A stretch of 26,126 nt of DNA from Clostridiaceae bacterium (GTDB lineage: Bacteria; Bacillota; Clostridia; Oscillospirales; Butyricicoccaceae), in assembly GCA_016293155.1 (NCBI GenBank), contig JAEDEU010000013.1:1-26126 (forward strand). Reading direction: 5' to 3'. The notes under the pieces were generated by a model. It had not been told where the DNA came from, did no database searches, and saw only the letters and a list, made by a program, of their open reading frames with translations. Position 1 is the stretch's first letter. Each line of letters starts with the position of its first letter. A program made the position numbers and the translations under genes. This document shows, piece by piece, positions 7,735-15,771 of this stretch.

Positions 7735-8592
7735 ATGCGGATGGCGAGGAAAAGTCTTGCTGCATTGCTGCTGGCTGCCGTGCTGAATGGATGCGCAGCG
7801 CCGCTCCCTCCGGAGACGGAGAGCATGGAGACACCTGCACCGGCCGAGGCATTATACCGGGAAGGCGAGGTGCTGGAGCGCACGGATGCTTATACTGCAC
7901 AGGAGATTTTTGTGATGTGCGGCGCACGTGAGCTGTACGGCGTGGCATATCTTCCGAGCGAACCAGTCGGGTCGGCGGTTGTTATGAGTCACGGCTATAT
8001 GGATCGCTATAAACGCTTTCAGCCATACGGAGAACAGCTGGCGGAGGCGGGCATTGCGAGCTATACCTTTGATTTTTACGGAGGTTCTCCGACGAGCAAA
8101 AGCGGAAATGACATCACAAAAATGTCCGTGCTGACGGAAAAAGAGGATTTGAACGCAGTCATTGACGCGATGATGGATTTTATGGATACCGATCAGCTGT
8201 ATCTGATGGGGCACAGCCAGGGCGGACTGGTTTCCGCGATGGCGGCGAATGACCGGACGGACGACATTGCGGGTATGATGCTGATCGCACCGGCATTTAT
8301 GATTCCGGATATGGTGGATGACTACCGCTATGCGGCCGTCTTTCAGGGCGTGAGAAAATATATGGATGACGCCCGCTCGGTTCAATTGTATGATGATATC
8401 GACGATTACACCGGACCGGTCTGGATTGTGCAGGGAGACCGGGACGAGCTGGTTCCGCTGTCCTATGCGCAGGATGCGGCACAAGCCTATGAAAATGCGG
8501 AGCTGACCGTCATAGAGGGAGAACGACACGGCATGGTGAGCACACGGCAGAAGGAGCTGGCAGAGCAGGCGATTGACTTTATTTTGAAATAA
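7735..8592 (+). CDS. Lipoprotein alpha/beta hydrolase (serine hydrolase)
   Basis: This 285-residue protein has a lipoprotein signal: a basic start (MRMARK), a hydrophobic core and the lipobox LNGC with Cys20. The mature part is an alpha/beta hydrolase with the nucleophile elbow GHSQG (Ser161), an acid in VQGDRDE (Asp237) and His265 in GERHGM, and an oxyanion region SHGYMDR near 85-91. It should act as an esterase, lipase-like enzyme or peptidase on the outer face of the membrane. The frame is open from 7627, but the ATG at 7735 has AAGGAG nine bases before it and gives the signal peptide directly. Substrate unknown. Confidence 0.88.
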   Translation: MRMARKSLAALLLAAVLNGCAAPLPPETESMETPAPAEALYREGEVLERTDAYTAQEIFVMCGARELYGVAYLPSEPVGSAVVMSHGYMDRYKRFQPYGEQLAEAGIASYTFDFYGGSPTSKSGNDITKMSVLTEKEDLNAVIDAMMDFMDTDQLYLMGHSQGGLVSAMAANDRTDDIAGMMLIAPAFMIPDMVDDYRYAAVFQGVRKYMDDARSVQLYDDIDDYTGPVWIVQGDRDELVPLSYAQDAAQAYENAELTVIEGERHGMVSTRQKELAEQAIDFILK

Positions 8593-8707
8593 AGCCTATT
8601 GAAATCGTATTTTGTTGTAATCTGGGGGAACGAAAACAAGGGATGGATTTTTTATCCTATGTTTGTTACAATATGATCGAAAGAATCTGCGCCTGGGGGT
8701 GTCTGCC

Positions 8708-11137
8708 GTGTTCGGCAAAAATCGAACAAAATGGATCGGAGCGGTATTGTGCATCCTGCTTCTGGTGATGACCGGCTGCACGAAGCAGAAGCAGCTGCGG
8801 CGCAGCCAGATGCCGTTTGACCTGTATCCCGTGGTGATGACGGATTTTCTGCCCGATTATACACCGGCGATGCAGCAGGCGAACGCATATGATGAGTTAA
8901 CCAATGGTACGGTATTGGAGAGCTTTGATGCACAGGCAATCCCGGCGATACAAAAGGGCGTGGGACGATTCTGGTATCCGCAGTGCCTGTCCACCGTCGT
9001 GATTGCAGTGGATCGGGATCAGACGAATGAGGAAATTCACGGATGGAAGGATCTGCTTTCCATCGGGGAAACGGTCGGAATGAGCAGTAAAACACCTGCA
9101 CTGCGCCTGCTGCTCGGAGCAATTTCCTATGGTCTGGAAGGAGAGGATTTTTCCACGGAACAGGCGATCGGGCTGCTCGAAGCGCTTTACCGTTCCGAGC
9201 GGCTGTGTCTGGATCAATACGATGAGCCGGTGACGATTTGCTTTGACCTTCAGGCGGCGGCAATGGCTCGAAAAAATAAAAATATAGAAATTATTGTTCC
9301 GTCTGAAGGAACACTTTCCTTTGAGCTGGGGCTGCTCTCCGAGCAGCCGCTGCAAATCAAAGACGGCGTGGAGGAGGCTCTGCTTGAGGCGGGACTGCGC
9401 CTGCGGGATGGACGCAGCAGCAGTTCAGTGTATCCGGATGAAAAGGAATATGAGCGCGCGGTGCAGCTGGACAGCTTTGACCATTTGCTTGATGCGACTA
9501 AAAATGCAACGCGGGAGCTGGATCGTGATGTGATACATATTCGGCTGTATACAGCTGCCGATCAGCGGGAGAAGGTGTTTACGGCGCTGCTGATTATCCT
9601 GCTGGATATCTGCTGGATGGTGAGCGCGAACGGGCGCACGATGCGGCGGGATATTCAGCGCGTGATCCTCACGGCTGGCAGTATGATTGCCTGCTGGGTG
9701 CTTCTGCGCTTGTATCAGATGCAGCTGCCGTATCAGGGGATCGTCAGCCGTCTGTGCTGGTATGGATTTTTTGTTTTTCAGATTGGTCTGCCGCTGACCA
9801 TGCTTTGGCTGGCACTCATTATCGACCACCCGGAAAACAGCGGAGTGGCACGCCGGCCGATGAAACGAATCGGAGTGATCTGTCTGTTGACAGCCATTCT
9901 GATCTGGACAAATGATCTGCATCAGCTGGTATTTCGTGTGAATCCCAATGGCAACTGGGAGGATCAGTACAGCTTCGGCGTGATGTATTATCTGATGTTT
10001 GTGCTCTCCGCCGTGCTCACGAGCACGGCAATGGTTATGCTTATGAGGAAGAACTGGAATTCACCGCGTAAGCTCGGATGGATTATTTCGTCGGCGTTCT
10101 GTCTGGCCATTCTGCTTTATGCCGTAGGCTATGCAATCAATGTTCCGGCAGCGCGTGAAAGCGATTATGCGATTACAAACTGTGTATTTTCCATTTTGTT
10201 CTTTGAATCCGCACTGCGTTCCGGTCTGGTACCGGCCAACACACGGTATCGAGAGCTGTTTGAGGCTTCTCCGCTGAATATGCAGCTGGTCGATGAGGTG
10301 GGCAGAACCGTTTTGGCATCTGCCACATCGACACCGCTGCCGGCTCCGCTTTGGAACCGTCTGCGCAGCCAGCCGGGAACACCGATTCTACGGGATGAAA
10401 ATACCATGGTCTATGCCAACGAGATTCACGGCGGTATGGTGGTCTGGCAGGAGGATATCAGCGCACTGGAGCAGATGAAGCGGGAGCGACGCGAGGCAAT
10501 CAAGCGTCTGCGGACTGCCAATGCACAGCTGGCGGAGCAGAATGAGCGGAAGCGCAGACAGTTCTCCGCGGAGGTACGCACAGAGCTGATATCTGAACTG
10601 GAGCAGGATTGCAGAGAAAAGACCGAGCGGCTGTTCGAACTGCTTCACACCATGCATGAGGAGAAAGACGGTCAGCTACAGGCGTGGCGCGTCGCGCTGC
10701 TCCTCTGTCATATCAAGCGCCGCTGTAATCTGTTCTATCACTCCCAGGAGAGCAATACGATCTCCGCGGATGAGCTGACGATGTATGTCAGCGAGCTGGC
10801 AGAGTTTGCGGGGTATGCTTCGATTCGGGCACTGCTCACCTGCACGGTTCATGCGGAGCTGAAAATCCGTCATGCGACCCTGTTTTATGATTTTGTATAT
10901 GATATTCTGGACTGGGCAGTACGTACACAATGCAGCACACTGCTGGGACAGCTGGAAAAGCAGCAGGATCGGTTTTATTGCAAGATGCTGCCGGCAGAGC
11001 CCTGCGGCTCGCTGATTTTTTCAGGGTCTTTGCAGGCAGCGGTTGCAGAGGAGCACGGTGCAATTACGTATAAAGAACTGGATGACACCACTGCCATCTG
11101 GCTGTCCTTTCCGACGGGAGGCGAAACGGATGACTGA
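8708..11137 (+). CDS. Solute-binding-like / multi-TM / degenerate kinase fusion lipoprotein
   Basis: The protein is 809 residues from the chosen GTG. The lipobox VMTGC puts the lipid-bearing Cys at 24. Residues about 35-250 resemble an extracellular solute-binding domain of the spermidine/iron class (STVVIAVDRDQ, IHGWKDLL, IEIIVPSEGTLSFELG). About 290-505 carry seven hydrophobic segments. A PAS-like stretch (RYRELFEASPLNMQLVDEVGR) and a coiled coil (about 585-640) follow. The tail (about 640-809) aligns in outline with clostridial 7TM kinases (CHIKRRCNLFYHSQ, FYDFVYDILDWAV) but lacks a clear phospho-acceptor His, the N-box Asn and G-boxes, so it is probably a pseudokinase. An upstream TTG at 8663 is possible, but TGGGGGTG lies before the GTG at 8708. 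It overlaps the next kinase gene by 8 bases. Confidence 0.8.
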   Translation: MFGKNRTKWIGAVLCILLLVMTGCTKQKQLRRSQMPFDLYPVVMTDFLPDYTPAMQQANAYDELTNGTVLESFDAQAIPAIQKGVGRFWYPQCLSTVVIAVDRDQTNEEIHGWKDLLSIGETVGMSSKTPALRLLLGAISYGLEGEDFSTEQAIGLLEALYRSERLCLDQYDEPVTICFDLQAAAMARKNKNIEIIVPSEGTLSFELGLLSEQPLQIKDGVEEALLEAGLRLRDGRSSSSVYPDEKEYERAVQLDSFDHLLDATKNATRELDRDVIHIRLYTAADQREKVFTALLIILLDICWMVSANGRTMRRDIQRVILTAGSMIACWVLLRLYQMQLPYQGIVSRLCWYGFFVFQIGLPLTMLWLALIIDHPENSGVARRPMKRIGVICLLTAILIWTNDLHQLVFRVNPNGNWEDQYSFGVMYYLMFVLSAVLTSTAMVMLMRKNWNSPRKLGWIISSAFCLAILLYAVGYAINVPAARESDYAITNCVFSILFFESALRSGLVPANTRYRELFEASPLNMQLVDEVGRTVLASATSTPLPAPLWNRLRSQPGTPILRDENTMVYANEIHGGMVVWQEDISALEQMKRERREAIKRLRTANAQLAEQNERKRRQFSAEVRTELISELEQDCREKTERLFELLHTMHEEKDGQLQAWRVALLLCHIKRRCNLFYHSQESNTISADELTMYVSELAEFAGYASIRALLTCTVHAELKIRHATLFYDFVYDILDWAVRTQCSTLLGQLEKQQDRFYCKMLPAEPCGSLIFSGSLQAAVAEEHGAITYKELDDTTAIWLSFPTGGETDD

Positions 11138-12551
11138 GTTTTATATCCTTCCGGATGTGATACGGTTTCTCATCAGTATGGCAACCGATCTCTGCGTGAT
11201 GATACAGGTGCTTGCCGTTGCCTACAGCTTTCTCCGGTTTCGCAGGGGATGGGTACAGGATTCGGAAAATCTGTTGGAGATTTGCATCCTGATACAGCTG
11301 TTCCTCAATGCATTGCTGATGGCGGAGGTGCAATATCAGGCATCGGACGGTTTTGTTTTCTATGGCGGCTATATCACGCAGCGCTGGATTGTGTTCGGTG
11401 TGCTGTGCGTGATGAGCATTCTGCTCTCTGCCGCAAAGAAAACGTTCTGGCCTCTGGGTGTGCTGGCGGCATCGGCTGCAACGCTTCCGGCTGCGGAGCA
11501 TATGGTCGGATATGGCTTTTCCATCGTCTATTTGCTTGCGCTGCTATACTGGCTGCTCCGGTCAATCCATATTGTACTGCTGCGGTATCGGGAGATGCAT
11601 ACAAGGATTTCCACCCTTTCGGTCAAAGAAGCCATTGATTCTCTGAATTCAGGCATTTTGTTTTGCGAGATGGACGGGCTGATCCTGCTCTGCAATCGCC
11701 AGATGCTGGAGCTGATGGCGGTGCTGACCGGAGAGAATGAGCGCAGCGGCATCGACTTTTTAGGAAAACTGAAAGCCGGAGAAGTTTTGGAGGTATGTCA
11801 GCGGGAGTATATGGATGACCAGCTGATTTATCGTCTGCCGGATAATACGATATGGATGTTTTCAGTGCATGAGATCAGAATCCGGCACGAAACCTACTTC
11901 ATGCTGTTCGCAGCGGATCACACCCATCAATGGAAGATTGCGCAGGGACTGTTGTCACAGAATCGGGCATTGGAGCAGCGTGAGCAGCAGCTGAAGCAGC
12001 GGATGCACGATTTGCGGGAGGAATGCCGTAGGGAGGAGCTGTTCCGCGCCAAAAGCTGGTCGCACGATATTTTGGGACAGCGTATCAGCCTGCTGCTGCG
12101 CGCGCTGCGTGAGCAGAGAAAACCGGATGAGATGCTGCTTCAGTCTCTTGCCGAGGGGTTGAACGTCGGATTGACGGATACCGTGGATGAATCGCCGGAA
12201 CACGCGCTGCAAACCTTGATTCAGGTTTATCAGAGACTGGGAGTATTATTGCAGATTGACGGTCAGCTCCCGAACGACCGTGAGCGTGCGGATACTTTTG
12301 TTAAAATTGCGACTGAATGCGTGAGCAATGCGGTACGGCATGGCTACGCAACCCGCGTCACGATCTGCTTCCGAAACGGGCAGATGATGGACGTGGAGAA
12401 CAATGGTACTTTACCGGATGAGAAGTTTACAGAGGGCGGCGGCATCCGTGAGATGCGCCGCAAGGCGGAGCGTCTGGGCGGCAGTTTGTTTGTGCAGGTC
12501 AGACCCCGTTTTCATCTTTGTGTCATCATTCCAGAGGGGGGATCAGAATGA
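11130..12551 (+). CDS. Membrane sensor histidine kinase (NarL/LuxR-partner type)
   Basis: This 473-residue kinase has about five hydrophobic segments in residues 10-150, a PAS-like domain (about 165-265, SLNSGILFCEMDGLILLCNR), a coiled coil (about 275-305) and a dimerisation helix with the likely phospho-acceptor His312 in SWSHDILGQRIS. The HATPase domain shows an N-box ECVSNAVRHG (Asn400), a G1 region DVENNG with Asn in place of the usual Asp, and G2 GGGIREMRRKAERLGG. It lacks any large extracellular domain. The ATG at 11130 lies inside the end of the preceding gene (8-base overlap, GGGAGGCG ribosome site) and the 3' end overlaps the regulator by 4 bases, so the three are coupled. The sensory input probably comes from the upstream fusion protein. 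Confidence 0.9.
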   Translation: MTEFYILPDVIRFLISMATDLCVMIQVLAVAYSFLRFRRGWVQDSENLLEICILIQLFLNALLMAEVQYQASDGFVFYGGYITQRWIVFGVLCVMSILLSAAKKTFWPLGVLAASAATLPAAEHMVGYGFSIVYLLALLYWLLRSIHIVLLRYREMHTRISTLSVKEAIDSLNSGILFCEMDGLILLCNRQMLELMAVLTGENERSGIDFLGKLKAGEVLEVCQREYMDDQLIYRLPDNTIWMFSVHEIRIRHETYFMLFAADHTHQWKIAQGLLSQNRALEQREQQLKQRMHDLREECRREELFRAKSWSHDILGQRISLLLRALREQRKPDEMLLQSLAEGLNVGLTDTVDESPEHALQTLIQVYQRLGVLLQIDGQLPNDRERADTFVKIATECVSNAVRHGYATRVTICFRNGQMMDVENNGTLPDEKFTEGGGIREMRRKAERLGGSLFVQVRPRFHLCVIIPEGGSE

Positions 12552-13165
12552 ACAGGATTTTAATTGTAGAGGATCATGTGTCCATGCGGGAGTCTCTCGC
12601 TGCGGTTTTTTCTCCGGAAAACGGCTTTGAGGTCGCAGGAGAGGTGCCGAGCGCGGACTATGCCGAGCTGTACTGCGAACGGCTTCATCCCGATCTGGTG
12701 CTGATGGATGTTTGCACGGAGGGCGGCGCATCCGGACTCAAGGCGGCAAAGGATATCCGCAAAAAATATCCGGAGATTAAAATTATTATGATGACGGCTT
12801 TTGATGAGATTTCCTATGTGCCGCGTGCAAAGGCGGCAGGAGCGGACGGGTTTATTTACAAGAGTAAAAGTCTGAGCTTTTTTCTGGAGGTAGCACAGGA
12901 GGTTATGGCGGGCGGAAGCTATTTCCCGGAGCCGAAGACCATTCCGATGCCGCAGGGCGAGGCGCCGCTGACCGACCGTGAGATGGAGGTGCTGCGCCTG
13001 ATGTGCCGGCATATGACCAACAAGGAGATTGCAGACGAGCTGTTCATCAGCGAAAACACAGTAAAATACCATAAGGCAAATATGCTGGCAAAAACCGGCT
13101 TTTCCAAGGCGGTTGATCTGGCATTTTACATGATTTCGAACGGATGGATCAATCCGTTGTTTTAA
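12548..13165 (+). CDS. NarL/LuxR-family response regulator
   Basis: This 205-residue protein has a receiver domain with acidic pair Glu8/Asp9, phospho-acceptor Asp54 (LVLMDV), Thr83 and Lys105. The LuxR-type HTH at about 140-200 reads APLTDREMEVLRLMCRHMTNKEIADELFISENTVKYHKANM. ATG at 12548 overlaps the kinase stop (ATGA) and follows GAGGGGG. It is the output of the preceding kinase. Its targets are unknown; autoregulation or control of the adjacent exporter are open possibilities. A bidirectional terminator follows directly. Confidence 0.95.
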   Translation: MNRILIVEDHVSMRESLAAVFSPENGFEVAGEVPSADYAELYCERLHPDLVLMDVCTEGGASGLKAAKDIRKKYPEIKIIMMTAFDEISYVPRAKAAGADGFIYKSKSLSFFLEVAQEVMAGGSYFPEPKTIPMPQGEAPLTDREMEVLRLMCRHMTNKEIADELFISENTVKYHKANMLAKTGFSKAVDLAFYMISNGWINPLF

Positions 13166-13174
13166 AAAAAGCAG

Positions 13175-13208
13175 AAAGGCAGTCAACCCGTGAAGATTGA
13201 CTGCCTTT
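13175..13208. terminator. Bidirectional terminator between response regulator and ABC permease
   Basis: A 12-bp perfect stem (13175-13186 with 13197-13208, arm AAAGGCAGTCAA) and 10-base loop are flanked by a T-run on the right and seven A on the left (13164-13170). It can therefore serve both convergent transcripts. Confidence 0.88.
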
Positions 13209-13231
13209 TGTCATGCTGTTTGATACTTGAT

Positions 13232-14017
13232 TTATTGAATATCCTTTTTACAGTATTTCCAATAAGCAGCTGCGATGCCAATGGCGGTATATGCCATTCC
13301 CAGCAATACCATAGCTGTATCCAGACTGCCGTTTGCAACGATATCCGCGCCCTCGGTATAACCGAAGGGTGTGATGTATTTCAAAAATTCTGCGCTGTCC
13401 GAAATGTTGGCGACGATGTTTAAAAAATACATGACGGTCGCAAGTCCCAAACCGATACCAAGCCCTCCGCGGCGCAGAAATGCGGAAAGACCGAAACAGA
13501 TACCAGCCAGCTCAATCTGGAGCAGGAAATAGGAAAGATGCATCAGATTCAGCTCCTTCCATGGAATTTCCTCACCGATGATAGCGATGGATGCCGCGGA
13601 AAGTGCCCAGATGACTGCATTGATCAGAACGATTTGAATCAGAACTGCGGTCAGCTTCTCGGTGACAATCCGAACCCTGCTGACAGGATGTGTCAGTAAA
13701 AATTCCGCAGTGCGTTCCTTTTCCTCCTTGGCAAGAACGGTAATGGCAATCAGCGACGCGAAAAATGCACCGCCCAGCCCCAAAATGTTGCCGCATTCCA
13801 CGGCATAAAAGCCGAGCAGAGTTCCGAAATTGATCCGATCCATTCCGAAGGCTTCCGTGAAGGAGCCCATGGAGGCGAACATATCGCTGACGCCGTCCAT
13901 TTCTCCCTTCATCTCCGGGAACATCAGGATGCAGATTACCATCAAAAAGGCGATGGAAGCAGTCCAGATCACAAGTGCAGTTCTTCCCTGCTTCAGTTCA
14001 TGCTTTATCAGCGTCAT
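13232..14017 (-). CDS. ABC-2 type permease of an exporter
   Basis: This 261-residue protein starts MTLIKHELKQGRTALVIW and has about six hydrophobic segments, the usual shape of an ABC-2 membrane subunit. The cytoplasmic segment KEEKERTAEFLLTHPVSR before the third helix is typical of this group. The frame is open further upstream, but the ATG at 14017 overlaps the stop of the ATPase gene by four bases (ATGA), which is the natural coupled start. With the upstream ATPase and TetR it forms a drug- or peptide-export type operon. Substrate unknown. Confidence 0.9.
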   Translation of the reverse strand: MTLIKHELKQGRTALVIWTASIAFLMVICILMFPEMKGEMDGVSDMFASMGSFTEAFGMDRINFGTLLGFYAVECGNILGLGGAFFASLIAITVLAKEEKERTAEFLLTHPVSRVRIVTEKLTAVLIQIVLINAVIWALSAASIAIIGEEIPWKELNLMHLSYFLLQIELAGICFGLSAFLRRGGLGIGLGLATVMYFLNIVANISDSAEFLKYITPFGYTEGADIVANGSLDTAMVLLGMAYTAIGIAAAYWKYCKKDIQ

Positions 14018-14895
14018 TTTTCGTCCCCTCCGTCCGTGTAATAGTGCATAAAGATTTCTTCGAGATCCGGTTCTGCGACAGACAAATCGGAAATACGGCA
14101 TTCGGACAGCGTATGAATCAGTTGATTGATATCGCCGCCGTAGAGGAAGCTGACACCGTCCTCCTGTGTCTGTACGTCACGGATACCGGAAAGTCTGCTC
14201 AGATCAATCCCGCCGTGGACGGTGACGCGCTTTGCGCTGGTTTTGGCGAGGGCTTCCACGCTGTCACAGGCAATCAGCCTTCCGTCCCGGATGATTGCAG
14301 CTCTCTGGCAGTTGCGCTGGATTTCCGAAAGGATGTGCGAGGAAAGAAAAACAGTGGCACCGTCTCTGTTGCGCTCCCGCAAAATGGTGAAAAATTCCCG
14401 CTGCATGAGTGGATCCAGTCCGCTGGTTGGCTCGTCCAGCACCAGCAGCTTGGGTCTGTGTTGGAGTGCGCAGACGATTGCCACCTTTTTCCGGTTGCCG
14501 AAGGACAGCTCATCCACTTTCTGCGCGGTATTCAGCTGAAGCCGCTCACACAAGGCTGCCGCTTCTTGGGCACAGTTCATTTTGCGAAGATCGGCGGACA
14601 GCTTCAGCACGTCACGCACGCGCATATTGGGATAAAATACCGCCTCCGAGGGGAGATAGCCTACGCAGGACAGCAGCGTCCGCCTGTCCCGGACAATATC
14701 TCTGCCAAACACCTCAGCACTGCCGCTGGTGGGATTGATAAGCCCCAGCAGAGTGCGGATAGTAGTGCTTTTTCCCGCTCCGTTCGGACCGATGAAACCG
14801 AAAAATTCACCCTCTGCCACAGTCAGGTTCAGGTCGATGATCCCGCGGGCTTTGCCGTAATATTTTGTCAGAGCGATGGTTTTGATTGCATTCAT
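14014..14895 (-). CDS. ABC transporter ATPase subunit
   Basis: This 293-residue protein has Walker A GPNGAGKST (about residues 38-46), signature LSFGNRKKV, Walker B LLVLDEPTSGLDP and switch His in SSHILSE. The signature is LSFGN rather than LSGGQ, a variant common in ABC-2 exporters of Firmicutes. The C-terminal about 70 residues are the extra domain of drug-exporter ATPases. The start is one base after the TetR stop (TAA T ATG) with GAGGGA upstream. It powers the permease that follows. Confidence 0.95.
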   Translation of the reverse strand: MNAIKTIALTKYYGKARGIIDLNLTVAEGEFFGFIGPNGAGKSTTIRTLLGLINPTSGSAEVFGRDIVRDRRTLLSCVGYLPSEAVFYPNMRVRDVLKLSADLRKMNCAQEAAALCERLQLNTAQKVDELSFGNRKKVAIVCALQHRPKLLVLDEPTSGLDPLMQREFFTILRERNRDGATVFLSSHILSEIQRNCQRAAIIRDGRLIACDSVEALAKTSAKRVTVHGGIDLSRLSGIRDVQTQEDGVSFLYGGDINQLIHTLSECRISDLSVAEPDLEEIFMHYYTDGGDEK

Positions 14896-14896
14896 A

Positions 14897-15511
14897 TTAT
14901 CCCTCTTTTCTCAGGTAGATTTTTTTCCAAAAGTCGATCATTCTGATAAAATCCTGTTCCATCTGATCCACATCCAGCTCGTCTTGCTGCAGCTTTTCCC
15001 AAATGTATCCCACAGAGGCCCAATACATATCCTGATACATCATTTGCAGATCCAGACCCGGAACAAACTGCTCCGGATTCAGCTTCAGCAGCGTTGCATT
15101 CGTTTTATAAGCGGCATGCTGTTTTAGACTTTTCTGCACATCCTGACATACAGCCGGATCCTTCTCATAGTACGCCTTGACCGCGAAGGCACTCAGACTC
15201 GGGTACTGCTTCATCAGGTGTACTTTGGCCTGAAGCCCGCGGTACATGATATCAAACAAATCCTTTTGCTCATAGCATCCATACTGTTTTAAGTAACTTA
15301 TCGTGATCTGCGCGCATTTTTCCCATAAAAACAGATAGAGCTCCTTCTTGTTGTGGAAATAGTGGAACAGCAGGGATTTGCTGATTCCTGCGGCATCAGC
15401 GATTTCGCTCATAGGGCTTTTCTTGTAGGAATTTTGGGAAAATACCCGATAGCCTGCGTTCATGATGGCCAGCTGTTTTTCTGCCGGAAGTGAAAAAAAC
15501 TTATCATTCAT
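14897..15511 (-). CDS. TetR-family repressor of the adjacent ABC exporter
   Basis: This 204-residue protein has an N-terminal TetR DNA-binding domain: IMNAGYRVFSQNSYKKSPMSEIADAAGISKSLLFHYFHNKKELYLFL (HTH about residues 30-55), given here in outline by its SEIADAAGISKSLLFHYF core. The ligand domain is of the clostridial type. The ATG at 15511 is preferred over one ten codons upstream because GGAGG lies seven bases before it. It is the first gene of the tetR-ATPase-permease operon. An inverted repeat covering the promoter is the likely operator, so it should repress its own operon until an exported compound binds. Confidence 0.9.
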   Translation of the reverse strand: MNDKFFSLPAEKQLAIMNAGYRVFSQNSYKKSPMSEIADAAGISKSLLFHYFHNKKELYLFLWEKCAQITISYLKQYGCYEQKDLFDIMYRGLQAKVHLMKQYPSLSAFAVKAYYEKDPAVCQDVQKSLKQHAAYKTNATLLKLNPEQFVPGLDLQMMYQDMYWASVGYIWEKLQQDELDVDQMEQDFIRMIDFWKKIYLRKEG

Positions 15512-15534
15512 TGTGCCGCCTCCATTAACCGCAT

Positions 15535-15574
15535 CGGTCAATTATCATTATACTCCATTGACCGTTTTTGAGAA
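15535..15574 (-). promoter_or_regulatory. tetR operon promoter with embedded inverted-repeat operator
   Basis: On the minus strand the -10 is a perfect TATAAT (15552-15547), with a weak -35 TTCTCA (15574-15569) and 16-base spacer. The -10 sits between the arms of a perfect 8-bp inverted repeat, CGGTCAAT (15535-15542) and ATTGACCG (15557-15564), 14 bases apart. A repressor bound there would exclude RNA polymerase. The TetR protein of the operon is the obvious candidate. Confidence 0.78.
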
Positions 15575-15682
15575 GGGTGTTTATGAAAAACAATCAAAAA
15601 ATATGACGTGTCCATGGGATGTCGTGCTCGATGAAAAAAATTCTCTGCCTGTTGAAAGAAAACCTTCTTTTTTGATTCAATA

Positions 15683-15699
15683 CTACCCGCTGCGGGTAG
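15683..15699. promoter_or_regulatory. Perfect 17-bp palindrome upstream of SPFH gene (site 1)
   Basis: CTACCCGC-T-GCGGGTAG is perfectly symmetrical about a single T. It lies about 80 bases upstream of the SPFH gene, just before the most likely promoter -10 (TAGAAT, 15722-15727). The single-base centre makes it a poor RNA hairpin, so a dimeric DNA-binding protein site is the better reading. Confidence 0.6.
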
Positions 15700-15737
15700 G
15701 GCGATGTCGGGAAAAATACGGTAGAATAATACCATAA

Positions 15738-15752
15738 GTTTACCTGGTAAAC
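15738..15752. promoter_or_regulatory. Perfect 15-bp palindrome upstream of SPFH gene (site 2)
   Basis: GTTTACC-T-GGTAAAC is perfectly symmetrical about a T and lies between the candidate -10 and the ribosome site (GGAAAGGGGATG) of the SPFH gene. Its position suits a repressor operator. No regulator gene adjoins it other than the divergent TetR. Confidence 0.65.
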
Positions 15753-15771
15753 GTCGGAAAGGGGATGAATT

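Noticed and set aside
13975..14946. Long open frame antisense to the ABC ATPase
   Set aside because: The minus strand encodes an ATPase with all motifs; the plus-strand frame has no family features.
15683..15699. Terminator for a transcript from the left
   Set aside because: The palindrome has a single-base centre and no T-run, and no plus-strand gene reads towards it.
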